A stretch of 64,000 nt of DNA from Hymenopus coronatus (Eukaryota; Arthropoda; Insecta; Mantodea; Hymenopodidae). How positions within the stretch are numbered: position 1 is the stretch's first letter; each line of letters begins with the position of its first letter. The notes beneath the pieces are model-generated. The model was not told the DNA's origin. It worked only from the letters and a program-made list of their open reading frames with translations, and did not search any database. The translations under genes and the position numbers were made by a program. The stretch spans positions 11,695,001 to 11,759,000 of the forward strand of contig CM060899.1 in the NCBI GenBank assembly GCA_030762935.1, in the 5' to 3' direction. Shown here piece after piece: positions 23,565 to 35,110 of this stretch.

Positions 23565-24163
23565 TGAATAGGTACTTACAAAATTGTAAGGAAATTTACC
23601 ATATACATAGCACCAATGTTGATAATAAAGAGGAGCTGTCTTTATTTGCTGCTATTCTGAGTTTGGTTCAATCTGTAATCTTAAGCTGAACTCTAAACTT
23701 TAAATAGAAACAAAGGAAAAAATCATAAATTTACATATTTTTATCTCAATGTTTTAAAATTGAAGAAAGCTCTTCTTGCTCATGTCACATTTAAGTGATA
23801 TTTGTTCTAAAATATGTATATTCTTATAAGCAACTTACTGGCACTGCTTGTTTCTTCCCTCTTGAACCAAATAATGCATTCTCAAAATATGCAGAAGAGC
23901 AATCTTCTATTTACAATAATTTCATGTTTGAATTATTTTAGGTTACTAAAAATACAATTTCTAATGTCTTTTTTCACTTAACAAATGTTTAATTATTTTC
24001 TTCTAAACTTGGGTGGAATTTTCCGTCATGAATGAGCTTAATGTGATCTTCAAGCTGAAAACTGATGAAAATTTTGCAAACATAGTGCCTTTTATCCCCT
24101 TGAATAAATCATAATATATGTATTTTTAAACTTGACAGCACAATAGAGATCATCTCAGGAATT
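23565..24163. other. AT-rich stretch downstream of the zinc-finger gene
   Basis: Probably 3' UTR and intergenic sequence of the minus-strand zinc-finger gene. I do not see a clear poly(A) signal I would commit to. Confidence 0.4.
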
Positions 24164-25262
24164 TTACTCTTGTGATTTGTGAGGCTTTTTATTATGTGTC
24201 AAACAATGCAATTTTAAAGATGACAACTGAATAAAGCTCTTGCCACAAATTTCACACTTGTGAGGCCTTATATCCTCATGTATCAAATTATGTAATTTTA
24301 AATTGCCCATCTGTGTAAAGCTCTTCTCACAATTCCCACACTTGTAAGGCTTTATACCTTCATGTACCACACTATGCCTTCTTAATTCCGAAAAATGAAT
24401 AAATCTCTTTTCGCAAATTTCACACTTGTAAGGCTCTTTACCCTCGTGTATTAAATTGTGCAATTTCAAAGCAGATAATCCGGTAAACTTCTTCTCACAA
24501 ATTTCACACTTGTGAGGCTCTTTACCCTCATGTATCAATTTATGCAATTTCAAAGATGATAACCGAGTAAAGTTCTTCTCACAAATTTCACACTTATGAG
24601 GCTTCTTACCCTCATGTGTCAAATTATGCAATTTCAAACATGTCAACCGAGTAAACCTTTTCTCACAAATTTCACACTTGTAAGGCTTCTTGCCCTCATG
24701 TAAAAAATTATGTCTTTCCAAATTTGACAATCGGGTAAACCTCTTCTCACAAATTTCACACTTATGAGGCTTTTTACCCTCATGTATCAAATTGTGCAAT
24801 TTCAAATTGCCCATCTGAGTAAACCTCTTTTCACAAATTTCACACTTGTGAGGCTTTTTGCCCTCATGTATCAAATTGTGCATTTTCAAACTGCCCACTT
24901 GAGTAAAGCTCTTGTCACAAATGTCACACTTATGAGGCTTTCTACCCTCATGTATCGAATTATGCCTTTTCAAATATGACAACCTATTAAACCTCTTCTC
25001 ACAAATTTCACACTTGTATGAACTTTCTCTCTTATTAATTAGTAAACGCTTGGTACGAATTTCTCCTGTATCACTAAATTTATCAGACTGTTCTGAGTGA
25101 AGATGTTTTTTTACAGCTGGTATTAGTATGTCATTATTTTCTTGACTTTCACACATAGCACAGTCCCCAACATAGTTGAAGTTTGCGTTTTTACCTGAGG
25201 CTCCACCAGAGAGAAATGGTAAATCACCACTGCTATCACCAGAAACTGCTTCTGTACATATT
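24164..25262 (-). CDS. C2H2 zinc-finger protein, last coding exon (ten fingers)
   Basis: A sequence-specific DNA-binding, presumably nuclear, transcription-factor-type protein. The exon starts after TTTCAG (acceptor, 25265-25263), and its first base completes an Arg codon with the 2-base overhang of the micro-exon at 27679-27710. It encodes 365 residues. An acidic/Ser-rich spacer (GDSSGDLPFLSGGASG) is followed by ten tandem C2H2 fingers of the form C-x2-C-x12-H-x3-H, all with both Cys and both His intact, and the stop at 24164. Linkers are mostly HEGKKPHKC or HEGKEPYKC instead of the usual TGEKPY. Helix residues differ between fingers, so target choice is probably varied. Joined with the upstream exons, the model gives 467 residues. 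The target is unknown. Confidence 0.9.
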
Positions 25263-25849
25263 CTGAAATGGAGGATTCAGTATTAGATACAGAATTCAAA
25301 GGATTAAAGGAAATTAAATCTGAAAAGCGAATCATATTTCTTAACACTCAACAACTATACCTGCTAATTCTTCATAGATATCAACCTCATAACTCCTAAC
25401 AGTCAAAATAATATTCTGCAAAATAATTAGGTAATAAATCTATCAATGAATAGCATGTTAATAATAAAATCTTTTCAAAGTTTCTGATCATAAGCAATGA
25501 GAATCAAACTAACTTTTAGTTTTGTTTTAATAATAACAACTGTTAAAAGTTATTTCTGTGACAATTAAACTAGGCAAGAAAACATTTTCAAGATAAAGCG
25601 GTTATCAACAAGCGAGCGTACGTCAGGTAGCCACCAATACTATGAATGGAATGTTTCTCACAACTTCTTACATAAAGGTTCATGTTAATCAACATAAATG
25701 TGTGATGAAATCATTTCATTATTTTGGAAGGTACAATAGTGATAGAGAGGGGTGAAACTTCTACTGGCTCTAGTAGTTATTTAAAAATATAAAAACAATA
25801 GTTATTATGTAACACAGAACACCTTAAGATATACAAAAAAATCAGATAT

Positions 25850-26750
25850 ACTCCATTCACATGAGTTTCTCTGCATCTCTGCAACAAATTATTGTAAATA
25901 AGCTTATTTTTTTATCTACTTAATGCTAATTGAGATAAAACTTAGCAGAAACGGTCTAATTAGTTAGTCCCTTATAAGTAGAAGAGAAATAAGGAAATAA
26001 ACTAGTCTAAACCAATAGTAAAATGTTTTAAAAAGCCAGTCTCTATGGCTAGTCTGTATGAGAAAAATATAAGTATTTTAAAACTGAAACCAATAGCAAA
26101 TAATATATATAAAATGTTTAACTCCACAAAATAAAAATATAGAAACTAAATTGTGTGTTTTAAAGAGACCTACAACTTTTGAGTAGTAAGTTTTTGTCTA
26201 TTTTTATGGTTTACTATTTATACACAATCAAGTAAAATTCATCCAAAATAGAGGTCTTCAGAGGTTTTCTCAAAAAATTCAAGATATACATTGTATTTAA
26301 CATGTAAATATCTTTAATATATAGTATTTTAATCAAAATCTTTAGAACCGTTTCTGAGGAAATCAAAATTTTTCCCATGTAAAGGGCATTGGGGGGGGGA
26401 GCATTTTCCTTAAAATCTTCCTATAGCATCCTTGGAAGATATATAACTTAAATACCAGAAGATATATAACTTAAATACCAAATTTTGTATTTTACTGACT
26501 TTTCATTTTTGAGTTATAATGTTCACGGACACACACACACACGGATCTGCTTCTAAAAATAATTTTTTTATACTCAGGGAACTCAAAATATATATTTCTG
26601 GTGAAATCTCAGAATCAAATTTTTGGGTGGAATGCAAAGCACCTTCTCTATACACTATGTGCATAGTGTGTGTAGAGAAAGTAAAAACAGTGGTGAAGTT
26701 GATGAATATGAAGGTTTTATACTTCCAAGCTACCATGTTAACCACTTAAT
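25850..26750 (+). mobile_element. Foldback element, left arm (in zinc-finger intron)
   Basis: Same family as 51465-52870 and 61095-62840. The outer tip is CTCCATTCACATGAG followed by TTTCTCTGCATCTCTGCAAC. The arm continues through AGCAGAAACGGTCTAATTAG, the TAAGTTTTTGTC block, and the ATTTTTCCCATGTAAAGGG block, and ends with ACACACACAC and TGTAGAGAAAGTAAAAAC at about 26680. The matching arm at 28030-28920 lies in the opposite orientation. An internal 26-base direct duplication sits at about 26437-26490. No transposase is evident. ORFs called inside are not meaningful. Confidence 0.7.
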
Positions 26751-26759
26751 AAAAGTACA

Positions 26760-27678
26760 TTATATATATGCACACGTTAAAATGTGAATGTGTTGGCCAG
26801 CCACTGTGGTGTAGTTGGCCAGGCAATCCAGTTACTTTTTGAGAAAGTTTGCCATTTGCATTTTGGAGCATTCCATTATCCATCTATATAAAAGAGAATA
26901 GGTATAACAGAAGGCAGAAAATAAATAATCTGCTACAAGATAATTCCAAGTTAAGAGCAACTCATATGAAGTACAAAGCAAGGCTTGCAGCACATTTCCC
27001 ATAGTGAATAAAGTTTGTTATGAGTTAGTGTGTGTTTATTTGTAAGAGAATTAAATATTTGGTTGGATAATTCTTGATGTCACATACTGCATATAGTATA
27101 TATTGCAAATTAGTTGATTGCATCATAAATTGCAGCACCACCTACATATACGAACAGGAGTACTAGGTTCTGGAATTGAAATACTTCATAGAACTTTTAT
27201 AGAACTGGAATAAAGATAATAAGATGTTTTGCCAGTGATTTATTACACATATACCTGGAGTGTTTGATAAATGTAATTAACGAAATAAATGTAAACATAC
27301 AAAAATTACTGATACATAAAATATAATAGGTATAACAGTATCTATCTACATTTATTGCTTGGAGCAATATGTAACACAATATTGCTTCTATGAACTTAAC
27401 CATTGTTTGCTACTTTTGGACATAATCAACAATGGCTTTGTAAATCTTCTTTTAATAATTTATAAATTAGAATGCATTTTATAGCCCAATTCCACAAAAA
27501 GAATAGGGCTTTTTAACGATATAAAAATAATATCAATGATGGTTTTTTATATGATCCTAAATACACACAAACCCTCTCTTTATAATATTAGTATTGATAA
27601 AGAAGAATAAGTAAAGAAAGCATAGGACAAGAATCAAAAGTTTTACAACAGAAACATTAGCCAAGAGTTAAGTCTTAC
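26760..27678. other. Intronic AT-rich sequence
   Basis: Between the left foldback arm and the micro-exon. A short box A-like piece (TGTGGTGTAGTTGG at about 26809) may be the relic of a tRNA-derived SINE. Nothing else is recognisable. Confidence 0.4.
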
Positions 27679-27710
27679 CTTGGTGATTTTACTGGAGTGA
27701 CGTTTTCATC
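27679..27710 (-). CDS. 32-bp micro-exon of the zinc-finger gene
   Basis: Bounded by CTTACAG on its upstream side and AG/GTAAGAC on its downstream side. It encodes DENVTPVKSP plus two bases of an Arg codon. Phase 0 on entry and phase 2 on exit fit both neighbouring exons exactly, which is strong support for a real exon. Short exons with a TPV.SP-type motif between the acidic N-terminus and the finger block are familiar in insect zinc-finger genes (family impression, not verified). It sits between two inverted foldback arms. Confidence 0.7.
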
Positions 27711-27734
27711 CTGTAAGAGAATAATGTAAAGATA

Positions 27735-27985
27735 GAGAATATTAGTTAAATAGCCTGAATCACACTGTTATCTTTAAAGTTCTGGTTATATTTATTTTTA
27801 AATCAGTATACATAACCTTAATCACATGTTTATGTTTAAAGCACAGATTCAATTTATTCTTATGTTGATATATGGTATTAGTCAAATATCCTCAATCACA
27901 TACTTATGTTTAAAGTACATGTTTGGTGTATCAGTTTAGTTATATGCCCTGAACTACACAGTTTGATTTATTTTTAAATTGGTAT
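27735..27985. repeat. Degenerate tandem repeat, ~80-90 bp period, left part
   Basis: Three imperfect units carrying AATTGGTATATG/GTTAAATGTCCTGAATCACA/TTTAAAGT-like segments. The same repeat resumes at 28925-29170, on the other side of the foldback arm, so the arm appears to have landed in the array. Confidence 0.65.
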
Positions 27986-28029
27986 GTGACATAAACAACA
28001 CAAATCACAGTTATTATTTTCTCTGCAAG

Positions 28030-28144
28030 TACTATATACATAAGATAGTGTGTTCCACTCAACAACTTTATATTGAGAGTTCGCCTGAAATACATGTTTT
28101 GAAGCCCATGGGGTCAGAAAAAAGCATTTTTAGAAAAAGGGCAG

Positions 28145-28191
<47 letters not shown>

Positions 28192-28920
28192 ATGGACAGC
28201 ATAGATAAAAAATTAAAGTCCATTAAATATCAAACTTGGTATTTAAGTTTGGTATCTTCCAAGGATACAAACCAAAGAGTTTCAAGAAAATCGCCCCCCT
28301 ACCTCAAACTACCCCTCACATGGAACATTTTTAAAAAAATTTTGATTTTCCTTAAAAATGGCTGTTACGAGTTGTATATCTTGAATTTTCTGGGACTAGC
28401 CTCTGAAGACCTCTTCTTTCTGGATGAATTTTTTTTTTTTTTTTTTTTTTTTTTTATTACAGTTAACGTTCTCAAAATATTCTGGATTACTGGTTTCAAT
28501 TTTACACCACTTAAAATTTTCTCAAAAAGAAACACATTTTTTTCTTGTTTCTCATTTGTTTACCCCTGGCAAAAAAAGAGACTGGAATTTCAATCATTTC
28601 ACATAGGGACCAACTTTTAAAGGATGAGATATCACTTTAACCTGTGCAATTTATTACTTCCCTTCTATTTAGAAGGGAACCAGTAATTCTGCTTATGCTT
28701 ATCTTGATTAGCAAGATGTGAATAACAGATTAATGTTTTGGATAAAAGGTTTGTTTCATGGGAATGGAACACTTTAGATTTTTGCCCTTCTGCTTAAAGC
28801 AACCAAGTAATAAGGACAATGTTTATCTCGATTATTACGAAGTAGATAGAAGAATAAGCTTTTTAACAGTAATATGTTACAGACATGTAGAGAAAGCCAT
28901 GGGAATGAAACACACCACAT
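28030..28920 (-). mobile_element. Foldback element, right arm with TG tract and poly(T)
   Basis: Reverse-orientation partner of 25850-26750. It holds a 42-base TG tract (28149-28190), the AAACTTGGTATTTAAGTTTG block, a 27-base T run (28429-28455), and the outer-tip sequence GTAGAGAAAGCCATGGGAAT near 28900. Open frames across it are artefacts of the simple repeats. Confidence 0.7.
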
Positions 28921-28924
28921 ACTC

Positions 28925-29170
28925 TCAAAAGTTCTAGTTTGGTTGTTTTTCAAATTGGTATATGTATTAACTAAATGTCTTGAATCACATAGTTACATTT
29001 AAAGCATTAGTTTGATTTTTTTTTTGATTTTTTAAATTGGTATATGTGTTAGTTAAATGTCCTAAATCACATAGCTAACTTATAAGTATGGTTTAATCAC
29101 TTTTTAAATTGATAGTTGTGTCAGGCTAAATGTCCTGAATTATATATTATCTTTAAAGTAGCTCCATGAT
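28925..29170. repeat. Degenerate tandem repeat, right part
   Basis: Units share TTAGTTAAATGTCC, AATCACATAG and TTTTTAAATTGGTATATG with 27735-27985. Confidence 0.65.
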
Positions 29171-31294
29171 TATCTACTGTAAAATCAGACTTTTCACCTG
29201 TTAATTGCCTGGTATAGCACTTTTTTTATTAAGAATGGATGATTTCCTGTATTCAAATTATTTGTTGTTATTCAATTTAAAATGAGATATATACACATGA
29301 TTTCCTATACAATTTGCAGATTTAAAAACCTGTGTAATTTCTTCAATTACATAATGATGGAGACTTATTTCGCTATATTTGATATGTTACAGTAGTATTT
29401 TTATGCAAGAGTGATTTCAAATTAAGTAGTAAGTGCTTTAGTTATAATTAATGAAAAGAGTCATGACAACAATCTCTTATGAATGAAACAAAAGTGGGGA
29501 AAATAAGAAATGAAAGTTTCAAGTAAAATTTGGGAAACATTAAAATTGTACATATAATAATTTGGAAAGGCTAAAACTATGAAAAAAATTATGCAAATTA
29601 TAAAAAAAAACTCTGCCTTTTTCCTGCAATTATGCTTCACATATTTTTAATTTTTCTTGGATATGTTATATAAATGACAAACAAATAAACATCCTGTAAA
29701 GAATATTCAACATATCCATATTTGTCACACAAATACCATTGTTAATCTATATGGCTATTCAATCCTTGTCTTTTTTGTTGCAATATAATGTGACTTTACA
29801 TCAATAATTCCAAATGAAAAGTGTACTGTCACAATGTCTCAATGTTTCTACTGCTTAGTCAGGTACAAAGAGTAAGGTGGCTCTGTTATTAATGTAAATA
29901 TCTGGATGTCTTATCTGTGGAAGAATGTGTGTTTATTTGCAAAGCTTATTTTAAACATGAATCTGTTTCACAATGACTGGAGAAAGTATGTTGAAAAATT
30001 ATAAAAAATAATTATACATCAGACCGAGAATAAAACAGAAGCTGTGGTTCCACTATAGACAAGCAGCATTCCAGAAGGGGATTGGTGACAGTTTAAAGAA
30101 ATTGGCAGAGAAATTAGATGAACAAGTAGGTGTATTTCTGTGTTCTCCAAAAGATACTACACATCAAAAATTCTATTACTGTATATGAGTGCAAGCTTTG
30201 AAATAAAATGAACACCATAAGCAAGCAAAATATTGTAATTGGGTTAGGTGTACAAAGTTGTTTATTAAAACAAAACTTTTATTTTTCTCCAATTGATTTG
30301 GTTTTAGCTAAAAGGACTTTGAACTCTCACACTTTTCAAAATAATCTATATCTAAGACTTGAAAATTTCAGTGTAGCATGCTATAATTCTACAAAAAAAA
30401 GCCCATTTTTAATAATTAAACAACTAATGCACAATGATATGCTAGACTAATTATAAAGCAGTTATCAGTGGCTTGGGTCCATCAAGATTCTATAATAGCA
30501 TACCCACAGTTATAGGCTACTTATATGGAAGAAAATGTGCTAATTTCGAAAATTGACAATATTTTTCACGTAACATGTACAGTTTTTAGGTAATTCCATA
30601 TTTTCTATATGTTTTTAATATATTGGACACTATATATAATTGTGATTATAAATATATTTTTGCAGCAAAGCATAAATAATAAAGTACATTATTATCCAAG
30701 TAAAAAGTAACTTCATGCCTTCTTTTGCAGGTATGTAGGTGTTGTTATTATTTATTAGAGAGAAATTTTGCATTATGTATTTATTTTATAATGCACGTTT
30801 TTTACATCAGAAACAGTATTTTCAACATTTTTAATTTGTGAGAAAACCTTACATGATAGAGAAAAACAGAAAGCACCATTCAATTTAGCACATCAAAGTT
30901 AGTGAAAAACAGCTTTCAGATCACAAACCAGGGAACAAAATATAGATTTTGCAGGACAGTGTTATGACTCCCTTTCTTAACCAACAAAACAAATTAAAAT
31001 TTTTATTTACAGAATTCTTTAAAAGATAGATTCTATTGTTCTAGTCCTTGCTCACTATAGCAACCTACATATATCAAACATGAATTCCAGATTTTGAGCT
31101 TAGGTGACTAAGCAACTTTATAATATATGCTGTATATTTTAAAGTAGATCAACATTCCCAGTATGTACTAGAAGGAAAGGATTCAGGAAACCAATGGCAC
31201 TGGTGATTAATTAATAATTATAATATTGTATCAAACAATAACACTAATCAAAAAACAAAATTTGAAAAGTGCTACATTTCTAAAAAAAACTTGC
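29171..31294. other. Intron of the zinc-finger gene, nothing recognised
   Basis: AT-rich. The plus-strand ORF at 30208-30450 has no features that I recognise and is probably chance. Confidence 0.4.
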
Positions 31295-31594
31295 CTTAAT
31301 ATCACAGGTAGATGAAGTTTCTGTCTCCAGCCACAGAAACATCCCCTCATTGGTTAGACATTCTCTCTCCTTCTCTGAACAAAAGTCTGGAGAGTGAGTC
31401 TCTGATTTAATTTCTGTTTTGATTTCCATATCAAAATTACTATTCAGAAGCACAAAACTAGTGTTTTTCTCCAGAGTAACATGCTTGATACAGCTGTCTC
31501 TTTCATACTGTGAAGCTGCATTATCTAAGAGAAGGTCTTCTTCTTTGATTTCTGTTTTGATGTCCATTTCACAAGTGTTCCTGCATCTGATAGT
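31295..31594 (-). CDS. First certain coding exon of the zinc-finger gene
   Basis: Starts after TTCTTAG (acceptor) at 31594. The first in-frame ATG is at 31567 with purine at -3 and G at +4. From that ATG it encodes 91 residues, MDIKTEIKEEDLLLDN, with a second, similar block MEIKTEIKSET at about residue 47. This acidic IKTE-rich N-terminus is usual in insect C2H2 proteins. The exon ends AAG and continues GCAAGT, a classic GC-type donor. Reading on instead hits TAG after four codons. Phase 0 at this donor matches the micro-exon at 27710. The frame is open upstream of the ATG to the acceptor, so translation could begin in an earlier exon. Confidence 0.75.
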
Positions 31595-31677
31595 CTAAGA
31601 ACAAACAAAATATATCATTAATAGCAAAACAAGTAAAAGCAAATTGGGTGATGATGAGACACTAATATCGTTTACAG

Positions 31678-31990
31678 TACTATCTGATACCACCCCACCC
31701 CCACTCTTCTCCAAGCAGTCATTGGTTCATCTTACATGTCCTATAACATGGTACACTCAATAACTAAATAGTCATAATACAGGACTATTGGTATGGTTTT
31801 ATCTGATATTACCACACATCATTCTCCATAGGATTTTGCTCATCTCATATATCTTCTAACACGTTGAATATACACTTAATGTGTTGTACAGTCTGATACT
31901 GCTGCACCACCACTCTCCTCTCTCTAGTCATTGGCTCATCTCACATGATACACTCAATAACTGTATGGTCATTATATATACCTTGTCTTA
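31678..31990. repeat. Tandem repeat of ~100-115 bp, left part
   Basis: Three diverged units with CTGATAC, CACTCTCCTCTC, GTCATTGGCTCATCTCACAT and TACACTCAATAACT. A fourth unit lies at 33150-33265 on the far side of the mariner relic. Confidence 0.7.
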
Positions 31991-32029
31991 TCATAAATAC
32001 TGCTTCAAAACTGAATCTGAGCAATTTGC

Positions 32030-33130
32030 ACAGTTTTAAAAATAATTTAATATCCTTTTGATGCTGGTCACTTATATGTATTACAGTCACAGAACACAAA
32101 ATGACCAACTTTGGCCTTCACATAGGCACTAAGTATCTGTGGCCACACAGCAATAAAATTAAGCACAGTCTCTATTGGAAAATCTGGCACTGCCTTCACC
32201 AGTTCACCAGGGAGTGCTTCAGGCTGTCGGTACTGGGATGCCTCTTCTTACACACCATGCCCTCAAGTACGGACCATAACTTGTAGTCCAACAGGTTGAG
32301 GTCAGGCTACTGGAAGGCCAATCATATGGAGCAATGAAGTCCAGAACATTTCTGTGCAACCAGTCATGGGCAGATTTTGCCTTGTGTATGGGTGCTGATT
32401 CCTGCTGGAAGCTCCATTGTTGATAACTGAAGAGAGTGTTGCCCAAATCCTTTACAACAGTCTCCAGCATGGTTTATTGGTACATTTTGGCAGAAGTTTT
32501 CCCACATTTTTCACAAAAACAGAGTTTTGTGCCCCTCCCCACCAAACCATTAGTAGGGTAGGATGATAGCCTTTTTGGATCTTTGCAACCTTCTCACAGG
32601 CCTTTCAAGATGATTTGACATGAACAGGATAATTTTGCATCCTCAATAGTGAACATTCTGTGGCCATTGTTTGCACAATGATGAAGAAGGTGCTCTTTCA
32701 GATGCTGATTTAAAAGGTGGCCTTACTCTGCTGATAAGCTTTCAACCTAAGTCATTCATTTTTTAAATGTTCAGCTCTCGAGCCAGCACTGACTGCTTTC
32801 TCACAGCATTTCATTAAATACAAGCTGCCACTGATTGAACAGTCCCTAATGATGATGTTTCTGTCAATCCTCAACATCTCAGTTTCTAGGAATCAAACTA
32901 TGGTCTGATACATAAACATTATGCTTATTTTCAGCTTCTTAAGGGCAATGTAAATGTTGGATGCCAATTTACACACCTTATGCAGGACTAACTCTGCCAC
33001 AATTCTCATAATACCATCACTAAAATATACAGAAACATACTTTCTCTTCTGCAGTTACACTCACAATGACCCCCTCAGTTGGCCATGACTTTCAAAACCG
33101 GTTTTACAGCCTGTGCCAAAAGCTGTAACA
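32030..33130 (-). pseudogene. Tc1/mariner-type transposase relic
   Basis: Minus-strand translation gives, across frames, KAVSAGSRAEHLKN (helix-turn-helix side), ACEKVAKIQKGYHP and MVWWGGAQNSVFVKN. It then gives FQQESAPIHKAKSAHDWL, DFIAPYDWPSSS, and a broken DLNLLDYKLWSVLE. This is the catalytic core of the mariner group, with the second Asp of FQQD changed to Glu here and several stops. Terminal repeats are not identified. It has been inserted in the 31678/33150 tandem repeat. Confidence 0.8.
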
Positions 33131-33149
33131 GTATTTATGGTAAGACTAT

Positions 33150-33265
33150 TATGGCATAGTACTGCCACACCCTCACTCTCCTCTCTATAATCATTGGCTG
33201 ATCTCACATTATACACTCAATAGCTGTATAGTCTTGAGACAGAACTATTGTATACAGTTAGTGGT
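33150..33265. repeat. Tandem repeat, fourth unit beyond the mariner relic
   Basis: Carries CACTCTCCTCTCT, ATCATTGGCTGATCTCACAT and TACACTCAATAGCTGTATAG, matching the array at 31678-31990. Confidence 0.7.
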
Positions 33266-33287
33266 TTTACTGAACAATGTCACTTAC

Positions 33288-33394
33288 CTCTCTGCTGTAA
33301 TTGTCACATCCTACTTGTTCTCCACATACACTCAAACAGTATCTTACACACATATTTAACAGTGCACCAAGATTGGGACATTGTTGCCCAAATC
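33288..33394 (-). CDS. Candidate upstream exon of the zinc-finger gene
   Basis: On the minus strand, CGTTTAG (acceptor) is followed by 107 bases open in one frame (FGQQCPNLGALLNMCVRYCL, then SVCGEQVGCDNYSRE), ending AGAGAG before GTAAGTGA, a strong donor. Phase 0 at its end matches the open start of the exon at 31594. It could be a coding or a 5' UTR exon of the zinc-finger gene. Support rests only on splice signals and phase, so it may be spurious. Confidence 0.3.
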
Positions 33395-33879
33395 CTAAAC
33401 GATATGAAAATATAGTTTCTATGTGATACAAAATTTCTGTACTCAATGTGAATTAGCAGTTCCCAGGAAGAAAAACTATAACTTCCATATCTATTTGAGG
33501 TAGGCTGGGAAGCAACTAGCTGCTGGCTCTTTAGCAGCACTTTAGTGAGCATTTCAAAATCTGCAGAGGTAGAACTGATCAAGTCAGCTCAATCTTTCAT
33601 TTCTCAATGTCGCTAAGCGTGCCTCTAGCGTCTGATCACATAGCTGGCAGGAGAGAGAGCTTAACCAATGAGTATACAAGAGTATTGATTACTCGCAAGA
33701 CTCATAAGCCTTGTTAATAGCAACACTGTGGTGTAATGGGTTGAAACTTGCATAATCAGTTCTTTAAGTTATATAATTTCATTTGTTTAAATGATTTGAG
33801 ATTTAAATAGCCTACCATGATATGGATATCTAATTATTTAAAAACTAATTTGATATCAAAGAATCTGCAGCTATGTGTA
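33395..33879. other. Non-coding stretch
   Basis: The minus-strand ORF at 33304-33582 overlaps the candidate exon in another frame and has no features. A CpG-containing segment at 33605-33660 is slightly less AT-rich. Confidence 0.35.
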
Positions 33880-35110
33880 AACGGTCTCCACTTTTATTAC
33901 AAATAAGTGTGTATACATTTTATTACTCCTAAAACATTTATGTATCAAGAAGTAATTTTTGGTTGTAATCTGCATTGACTTTTCCTTTCCTTGGATGGTT
34001 TGAGAGGACGCTTGACACTGTTTTAAGGAAGTTGGTCCTGACATAACTGGTCTTAAATAATTTAGCTGGTGCATAACTTGTGAAGGGTAAGCCGGTCTTG
34101 CCGCCCCAGGTTGACGGTTTGGGTGATAGTTTTTCTGGAATAGTTCTTATAATGACATTTTGGCTATTGTAGCCCCATTAATATAATAGGTCCGAGTGGC
34201 GATTTCCCACCTCGGTACTGGTTTAGCTGGAACTGAGCTATAGGTAACAGAGTGCAGCACAGAGGGTTAGAGGATACGCAGGAGCTTCTGGGTTTCCAAG
34301 AAGCACACCTCTTTCGCCTGTATCTCTTAGATCGCTCTCTCCTCTGGAAAATGGGGACAATAGCAGGAACTAGATGTGTGTTCGCCGCCACAGTTAACAT
34401 ATGATGGAGCAGATGTACAAGCTCCATCGTGTGTGGCATCTCCATAGATGGCACGAGATTGACCTGCAGAGAATTTACTTGAGTACCCAAAGCGCTGATA
34501 CTTGTAGCATCTGTGTGAGTTCAAAATGCAGGACCTAACCTCAATGGCTTCGTACCCTGCCTTAATCCTTTGCAGATCTACTCGCTCAAAGGTATTATCC
34601 GTGCAAGTAGACAAGAGTGGTGTAAACATGATGTGCAGTGGCATAATCTGATTATTGCAGTTGGCCACCAGTTGATATCTTTGTACGTTTACGTACACTT
34701 GGCTATTGTTTCCAGCCTCCGTGGCTTTCTCCCATTACTTGTATTGCACAACTTGACTGTCCAAGTATATTTTCAAGGATAAAATGGAATAGATAGGCAC
34801 AAATTCACCATTCCTTTAAACCCTATTAACAGATGTAAAATCTTGTTCTGCGAGATTTTCCTGAATATCCTCACTGGACAATCCATCCAACACCACGAGA
34901 GGAGTTCAAGGTTTTATGTGTGATGACCTTAATGCTGTAGCTGCCTAGCAGAGTAAATCTAGTGTATTTTGGCTGCCTGGGATACTGCAATTGCTTCAAC
35001 CAGGAGTGTGCTATTTCATGCTTTAACACATGATTGAACCAGACCAGCGATATTATATAGGCCTTTTTGGATGGCAAAAGACCTAACCATTGTGAAATTT
35101 GTTCCATCCT
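33880..35110 (-). mobile_element. LINE ORF1 (gag-like) remnant with zinc knuckles
   Basis: Minus-strand order is an N-terminal region from MEQISQWLGLLPSKKAY (35107), then SSRGVGWIV, KNGEFVP-type sequence, and ERVDLQRIKAGYEAIEVR. Three zinc-knuckle-like clusters follow: CYKYQRFGYSSKFSAGQS, CGDATHDGACTSAP and VNCGGEHTSSSCYCPHF (about 34400-34320). The tail is proline/serine-rich. It is the ORF1 layout of Jockey/R1-type LINEs, with the first knuckle Cys residues partly lost. No RT follows in register downstream. The fragment at 1-240 is a relative. Confidence 0.7.

Noticed and set aside
24764..24979. Plus-strand ORF of 71 codons
   Set aside because: Antisense shadow of the repetitive zinc-finger exon.
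26437..26490. 26-base direct duplication (GATATATAACTTAAATACCA)
   Set aside because: Real, but a trivial local slippage inside a foldback arm.
27979..28620. Plus-strand ORF of 213 codons with Cys-Val and Phe runs
   Set aside because: Runs through a TG tract and a T run of a foldback arm; related copies are not open.
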